Shown in pieces: positions 59,204 to 64,000 of a stretch of 64,000 nt of DNA (the stretch's first letter is position 1; each line of letters starts with the position of its first letter). Origin of the DNA: Erodium maritimum (lineage: Eukaryota; Streptophyta; Magnoliopsida; Geraniales; Geraniaceae); the NCBI GenBank assembly GCA_963921825.1, contig OY997592.1, positions 59,168,336-59,232,335 of the forward strand, in the 5' to 3' direction. Under the pieces are notes generated by a model. It saw nothing but the letters and a program-made list of their open reading frames with translations. It was not told where the DNA came from and did not search any database. The position numbers and the translations under genes are program-made.

Positions 59204-59419
59204 CACTCCCCGACACACAGTTGGTTCGGGCAAACACAACCACAACCACAAGCAAGTTCAACAAACAGGCACTCAAGGCCACTCAAGACACCTCAACAGT
59301 AAAACTCGTACTCAACAGCCCCACAGGCACTCACGGCCTCCCAAGACACACCGACAGTTTGACACGGACTCAACAGCCCCACAGGCACTCACGGCCTCCC
59401 AAGACACCAAAATGACAAT

Positions 59420-59690
59420 ACGGCTCTCATGGCCACCCAAGACGCAGCAATAGTAACACGGGCTCTCAAGGCCACCCAAAACTCAACAATAAACAACACG
59501 GCTCTCAAGGCCACCCAAACTCGACAATAAACAACACGAGCTCTCAAGGCCACCCAAACTCAACAACAGTTAACACGGGCTCTCAAGGCCACCCAAACTC
59601 AACAACAATTAACACGGGCTCTCAAGGCCACCCAAACTCAACAACAGTTAACACAGGCTCTCAAGGCCACCCAAACTCAACCGTAAATAA
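59420..59690. repeat. 39-bp tandem repeat, about seven copies
   Basis: gctctcaaggccacccaaa units start at 59462, 59501, 59540, 59579, 59618 and 59657, with degenerate copies before. Period exactly 39 bp. Confidence 0.9.
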
Positions 59691-59694
59691 CGCA

Positions 59695-59890
59695 CAACAA
59701 CCTCCGGCATGCTCGATGCCTCCAACAGTCCTAAGATCACTAGTTTCACAAACAACCTCCGGCATGCTCGATGCCTCCAACAGTCATAAGATCACTAGTT
59801 TCACAAACAACCTCCGGCATGCTCGATGCCTCCAACAGTCCTAAGATCACTAGTTTCACAAACAACCTCCGGGCATGGTCATATGCCTCC
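59695..59890. repeat. 55-bp tandem repeat, three and a half copies
   Basis: cctccggcatgctcgatgcc starts at 59701, 59756 and 59811 and partly at 59866. The first three copies are almost identical, so amplification is recent. Confidence 0.9.
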
Positions 59891-62126
59891 AGTAATTCAA
59901 TTATCGCTAAGTTCTCTGTTCCTACGACACTACTAAGTGTCACATGCATTTCCGATATTCGCTACGTTCCCGTATCATGCATTTCTAATATTCGAGTAAA
60001 CCTATTCAACCCACGACACCCCGGTGTCACAAGCAAATTCTACTGTTAACTTTCCCTAGTCAGGGCCGAGATCCGGCTACTTTTCCCTACCTCAACTGAA
60101 GAGAAACCGCTATATTTCCTAGCTGCTGGCGTTTTGGCTCGCTACCTTCGGGCTTCACCTCGATCGAAGCCGGACGCTAAAGATAACATGAAAGCCATAA
60201 TTAGAGTCGGTTCCCAGGTTAATTTAAAGGTCACGATTTATCCAGTTTAAAACCGACAGTTGTTCTTTAAACTCGAACGGGATAAAAGCGGGGGTCACGG
60301 CGAATCGGGTTTGAGTACCCGAGCACCGAAACCGGTGAATGCGAGGCACGGTCCCAATGCACGAATCCCGAGGTCCGATTCAGCGGTCCGCTTTTGTTCC
60401 TTTTTAAACCCAATTAGCAGTCCATTTTACCCAGAGTTCCAGATTCGTTCCCAATTCCGATTAATAACCCTTTTTCCAAAACAGAACGGTTTTTGTTTCA
60501 AATCAAATTCCCTTTTATTTCAAATCTGGTTCTGTTCCGATCTTTTGAGCCCAAACTGAATTAAGTTCGGTTTCTGAACAACCGTCCCTAATTCCCGTTT
60601 ACAACTTAGATTCTCAAACTCCTCGATTTAAAACCGTTTTTAAAACCGAATTGATTTTAATTCCTTTTTTATTTTAAATCCCTTTTTCAACTAATTTCTC
60701 TTTCCCTTTTTCCTTTAGAAAATTGTGTCTCGATTCAATTTAAAATTCCCTTTCAAATCGTTTGATTTTACAACTAAACATTTCAGATCAAAAGGAAATC
60801 GGTTTCAACCGAGCCCAGATTCAGAACGTCGCTTCTTTCAACATTGACCAGATTTAAAACCGTTTTACAAATGAATCACATCTAATTTGAAACTCAATTT
60901 TTGGTCTTCAACCGGTTAGGTTTTAATCCATTTTCTCATTTTATTTTCAATACAAATCTGTTCAAACTCAAACAGAAACAGATGAGGAGCTCGATTACAG
61001 AAAACAACAAGGGGAAAAAAAGGCTCGAATTTTATCCGGCCGACCAGGGTCGCCCGGTGGTAGGGGCTAACCGTAGGGGGAAAAGAAAGGGCGGCGGTGG
61101 CACGGCGGAGCACGGCGGAGCACCTCGCCCGTCTCAGATCTGGACGGAGACGAACGGGCTGTCCCGGATCTGAGTTCGCGCCGGCAAAACTGCCACGGCT
61201 CGGGACGAGGGCGTGGCCGGCGACGGTGAGGTAGCTCCGGCCTCGCTACCATCGAGGACGGCGACGGCGGCTACGGCACCGTGAGGGAGGCGGAAGCGCC
61301 GGTGCCGATTAGCACGGCGTACTCGCCGGTGGCGATGGCGAAGGGAGAACGGGCTCGGGGCGAAGGCGTGGCCGGCGAGTGGCTCGGGACGGAGGCGTGG
61401 CCGGGCGGAGAAGGAGGAGGGGGCTCGGTGGTGAAGGCGGTGGCTGGACGGAGAAGTAGACGGCGTCGAAGGGGAAATGGAGATCGGGACGGCGTGGAGA
61501 CGAGGGTGAGAGGGAGATGTGGCCGGACTCGGGACGCCGACGACCGGAGTTGAGAGAGGGAGATGAGGGAGGGAGGTCGGCGTGGGTGAGAGAGAAGAGG
61601 GAGGAGGCTGCGTGGGTGAGAGAGAGGCTGAAAGTGAGGGTTTAAACCCTAAAATGGGTATAAATACCCAGGGCTTTGGGCCAGCTGGTTGGGCCAGGCC
61701 CAATGAACGAACCAGCCCAACAGTTTTTTTTTTGACAATTCAAACTCGTTCCCAACCTCGACGTTATAATTTAATAATTTAAACGTTAAATTTTTCTCGG
61801 TCTTTACAGAGAGAAACAAAATACCCGGGGAAGCACAATCAGATGCCCTCACAAAAGTGGTAACGTCGTCAACAAACTCGTCCCCAGCTGCAGAAACAAA
61901 TTGAAGAAACATAAAATCAGAGAGAAGACGAGAAAAACGAAAGCAAACCCAAGATCCAATTTGACTCACTAAGGGAAGTGGTGAAAGTGGCGAGGCGGTC
62001 AGAGGATGCGGCTCAACGTGAGACGACGGCGGCGGTGCGGTGGCCTGAGGTGGCGCTTCTGTGGATGCGGCTCAACCTGAGAGGAGAGGAAGATGAAGCA
62101 ACGTGGGCGCCTCTGTTGTGGATGCG

Positions 62127-62194
62127 ACACTTGCGATGCTTCAAGCAACAATGGCTTCAGACACTTGCGATGCTTCAAGCAACAATGGCTTCAG
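62127..62194. repeat. perfect 34-bp tandem duplication
   Basis: acacttgcgatgcttcaagc plus aacaatggcttcag is repeated exactly at 62127-62160 and 62161-62194, in the leader-like part of the captured fragment. Confidence 0.95.
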
Positions 62195-62455
62195 AGTCGA
62201 GACTTGAGAGAAGCTCGGTGACTGTGAGTCTGTGAGAGGGTTAGGTTTCGGAGGGTAATGGAGGTCCGAATCCAAACCTTATTTACCCAAACCCGAAAAC
62301 AATATTCATATTCGATCCATCCCCGAAATGGACCCGATCCGATCCTGACCTGAACAATATAGAATTGGAGCATCCATTGGGTATGAATCTTTTTGCCATT
62401 CCTAGTTAAACGCTACAATTTTGAAGTAGGTATTTGTAATTTACCCTTATTAATA

Positions 62456-63130
62456 TAGTTTTTATTGGTTGTATATTATTATTTAATAGGTTGCTTTTAT
62501 CGTTTAACGAGCATTTCGAGCCCTCCATGTTTCCCACCACAAGCTTGACCTCCCCTGGCTCTTGAGATTGTGAGGGACGAGGGGAGGATGTCCAATGCTT
62601 AGGGTTCCTCTCCCCCTCCCCACGGGGACGGGAGAGCCCGAACCAAAAATTTGTGATGTGGCTAAGAAGCATCCTACGGGGACGGCTCCAAATTTCAAGT
62701 AGGCACATCTAAGATCGGATCCTGGAACGCCGAGGTCACAAAGACTTGTGATATGGCTAACAAGATCTACGAGGCCCCCACGACATAGAATAGGGATATA
62801 ACCCAGTGGCCTCCGAGATGAGGGAGAGCTCATCCATAAGACGGGGAAACCAAAAGAACCTCGTCCGCAGACGGGGGATCTGGAGATCAAGAAACCCAAG
62901 GGCTGGAAATCGAAGCGACGTGGTCAAACGCCCTAGTTTTACACCCATACGTGCTAGCTAAAACGGGCCCTGAACCTGTTGGGACTCACCACCATGACCC
63001 ACCAACTGCAAGATGATGTGGAAGATTATTTCTTCCAAGCGAGGACTGTTAAACATCCCCGTCAGGAGTCATAAGTCGACATCGGGAAGGGGTGGTAGGG
63101 TGTATGGTTGCCTACTCCCCACGACCCGGG
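62456..63130 (-). pseudogene. probable LINE ORF1/ORF2 junction fragment
   Basis: Minus-strand frames give broken pieces such as FPVLWMSSPSSRRPLGYIPI and, nearer 62540, GEVKLVVGNMEGSKCSLN. The second resembles the start of plant LINE ORF2 (a VVWNxxGL-type motif that begins the endonuclease). No poly-A end or duplication was found. Weakly supported. Confidence 0.35.
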
Positions 63131-63560
63131 ACCAGATCCCCTAGCTACTAGTGTTTGCGCTTTTATTTTATGTTATTTTGTTTTCTGTTTTTAGTTTAGA
63201 CCGTGTCTTTTCAGTTAGTAGGACGTGAATATTAGATATTCTTGTTTAAGATATAAAATAAATTATTTTTACAAATACATGAACATCCATAAACCTAATC
63301 TGAAACACCCCCCCCCCCCCCCCCCCCCCAAAAAAAATCCTCTATTTGCTGTTTCAACAAAAACGATTCAGTCTTAGTTAGAAGTTAGAACACGGCTGGA
63401 CGCGATTAAAATTAATTCAAGCCGAAAATAATTTAAAGGAGTGAATTCAAACGATTTGTTCAAAAGTCGGCTCATTTCCTGTCAGATGACCGGTCCAGCC
63501 CGATTCAATTGTGTCCGGCTCATGCCCGCCGGTTCAATAACACGTCCCATTAACGGTCAA
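63131..63560. other. AT-rich spacer with a 22-bp poly-C tract
   Basis: The C run at 63308-63329 is followed by an A run. The rest is unassigned and shows composition like the upstream region of the gene that may start at the window edge. Confidence 0.4.
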
Positions 63561-64000
63561 CGGTCACCAGGACTCCTCTCTCAATGCGGTGTGCATCTCG
63601 CTGTCGTCTCTCACTCCTCGCCGCGACGCCCAACGCCGCCGCCATGTATCCTCGTCCCTCCGTACACCTCTCTCCCTCTCAATCCCTCCATTATATCTAA
63701 TATCATCTACAACACTCTCTGTGAATCGAAACACTCAGTTTCATTTCTTCTGTTCTGTTCAGATTCCACAAAATCTCACCATTCCGACGATCTCCGTGTT
63801 TTTCAGTTCCGAGGCAGCTGGAACAATCGCTCTGGACTCTCCGATCCTCCGGACGGCAGAGAAAGGGGTCGCCAGATTGTGACCGGCGGCGACTCTCGCT
63901 TTCACTCCGTACATGACCAAAACCTAGGATTCGTGAATCCGGCTGGGTTCCATCCCCAACCGTGTTATCCGAGAGCTATGGCTCACAATCAACACAATCA
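63560..64000 (+). other. possible 5' end of a gene cut by the window
   Basis: From about 63570 the sequence is C/T-rich and leader-like (ctcactcctcgccgcgacgc), then 63750-63880 has open reading frames. ATGGCTCACAATCAACACAA near 63976 could be a start codon running off the window (MAHNQHN). No homology is recognised, and the transcript is inferred only from composition. Confidence 0.25.

Larger units (their letters stand above)
58304..61808 (-). mobile_element. large solo LTR (copy 2)
   Basis: 3505 bp, starting tgtcacgcccc and ending cggtctttaca, with the exact 5-bp duplication gagag at 58299-58303 and 61809-61813. Shares end sequences and several internal blocks with copy 1 (for example agcgggg followed by cgaatcgggtt near 60290 and 31720). 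On the minus strand, gggtatttataccc near 61660 is followed by a C/T-rich leader. Three different tandem arrays fill 58964-59890. No retrotransposon coding domains, hence a solo LTR. Confidence 0.87.
58154..62240 (-). pseudogene. captured, spliceable gene fragment (identity unknown)
   Basis: On the minus strand there is a leader-like segment (from about 62240), a donor gtgagt near 61970, then exon 61887-61825 and exon 58240-58154 with GT-AG edges. The two exons join in phase: DEFVDDVTTFVRASDCASPG then LELKPCVEFSMCLADSTAEK. Solo LTR copy 2 lies in the intron between them, and the hAT element lies further downstream, at 56747-57961. The presence of intron-containing host-like sequence between Mutator-type ends is what defines Pack-MULEs. 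I do not recognise the parental gene. The fragment might instead be the resident gene into which the elements moved. Confidence 0.5.
54029..62446. mobile_element. 8.4-kb Mutator-like composite with captured gene fragment
   Basis: Left end gggtaaattacaaatac ... gtagcgtttaact and the inverted right end gggtaaattacaaatac ... gtagcgtttaact match for about 43 bp, and the 9-bp target ttattaata is duplicated exactly at 54020-54028 and 62447-62455. The terminal 16 bp equal those of the element at 23072. Beyond 43 bp the left end pairs instead with an inner inverted arm ending at 56577, so the right terminal repeat seems to be split by a 5.8-kb segment (56578-62403). The composite contains a LINE, two MITEs, a hAT element, a solo LTR and exons of a host gene fragment. 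No transposase was seen. Confidence 0.75.

Noticed and set aside
59420..59690. Regular 39-bp repeats resembling an array with spacers
   Set aside because: Units are contiguous and fully repeated without unique spacers, and the DNA is plant nuclear; it is an ordinary minisatellite in an LTR, not CRISPR.
61134..61703. 189-codon serine/proline-rich frame on the minus strand
   Set aside because: C/T-rich leader of solo LTR copy 2, parallel to the leader frames of copies 1 and 3; no domain.

Overview
This is nuclear DNA of a flowering plant, most likely a eudicot. The evidence is three intron-containing genes of plant type, one RALF peptide gene, and a dense mix of plant transposons (Ty1/copia, large-LTR elements, L1-type LINEs, Mutator-like, PIF/Harbinger, hAT and a probable Helitron end). 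Nothing looks bacterial, organellar or viral. Genes occupy little of the window; most of the rest is transposon material, much of it nested.

Layout. 63-2527: LINE derivative carrying only ORF1. 2997-5450 (+): four-exon ribosome-biogenesis gene of the DUF4602/FAF1 family. 7276-10487 (-): three-exon 10-kDa chaperonin gene with a Mutator-like insertion in intron 2. 10675-11746: decayed PIF/Harbinger element. 11887-14065: LINE-like element with target-site duplication. 15295-20681 (+): exon-like segments of an unrecognised gene (tentative). 20878-20908: Helitron 3' terminus. 21980-22860: decayed copia gag. 23072-26298: Mutator-like element with about 140-bp terminal repeats, itself invaded by a 1.2-kb LINE. 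26417-33893 (+): LINE ORF2 remains split by a solo LTR, which is in turn split by another insertion. 34170-34640: higher-order tandem repeat. 36316-36636 (+): RALF peptide gene. 39075-43010 (+): Harbinger transposase remains split by a second solo LTR. 44664-49102 (+): recent copia element with 245-bp LTRs and no gag. 49575-53703 (-): three-exon NAA50 N-terminal acetyltransferase gene. 54029-62446: 8.4-kb Mutator-like composite holding a LINE, two foldback MITEs, a hAT element, a third solo LTR and a split, spliceable gene fragment. 63560-64000: possible 5' end of another gene.

The host genes do not form a pathway. Three are housekeeping genes (small-subunit rRNA processing, organellar protein folding, N-terminal acetylation) and one is a secreted signalling peptide. 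Each of the three intron-containing genes carries one Mutator-type inverted-repeat insertion in an intron. The best-supported unusual signals are: three solo LTRs of one family, each with an exact 5-bp duplication but unrelated internal tandem arrays; the ORF1-only LINE; the gag-less copia copy; and the candidate gene-capturing Mutator composite. Boundaries were read by eye from terminal repeats, target-site duplications and splice signals; no alignment or database search was possible.
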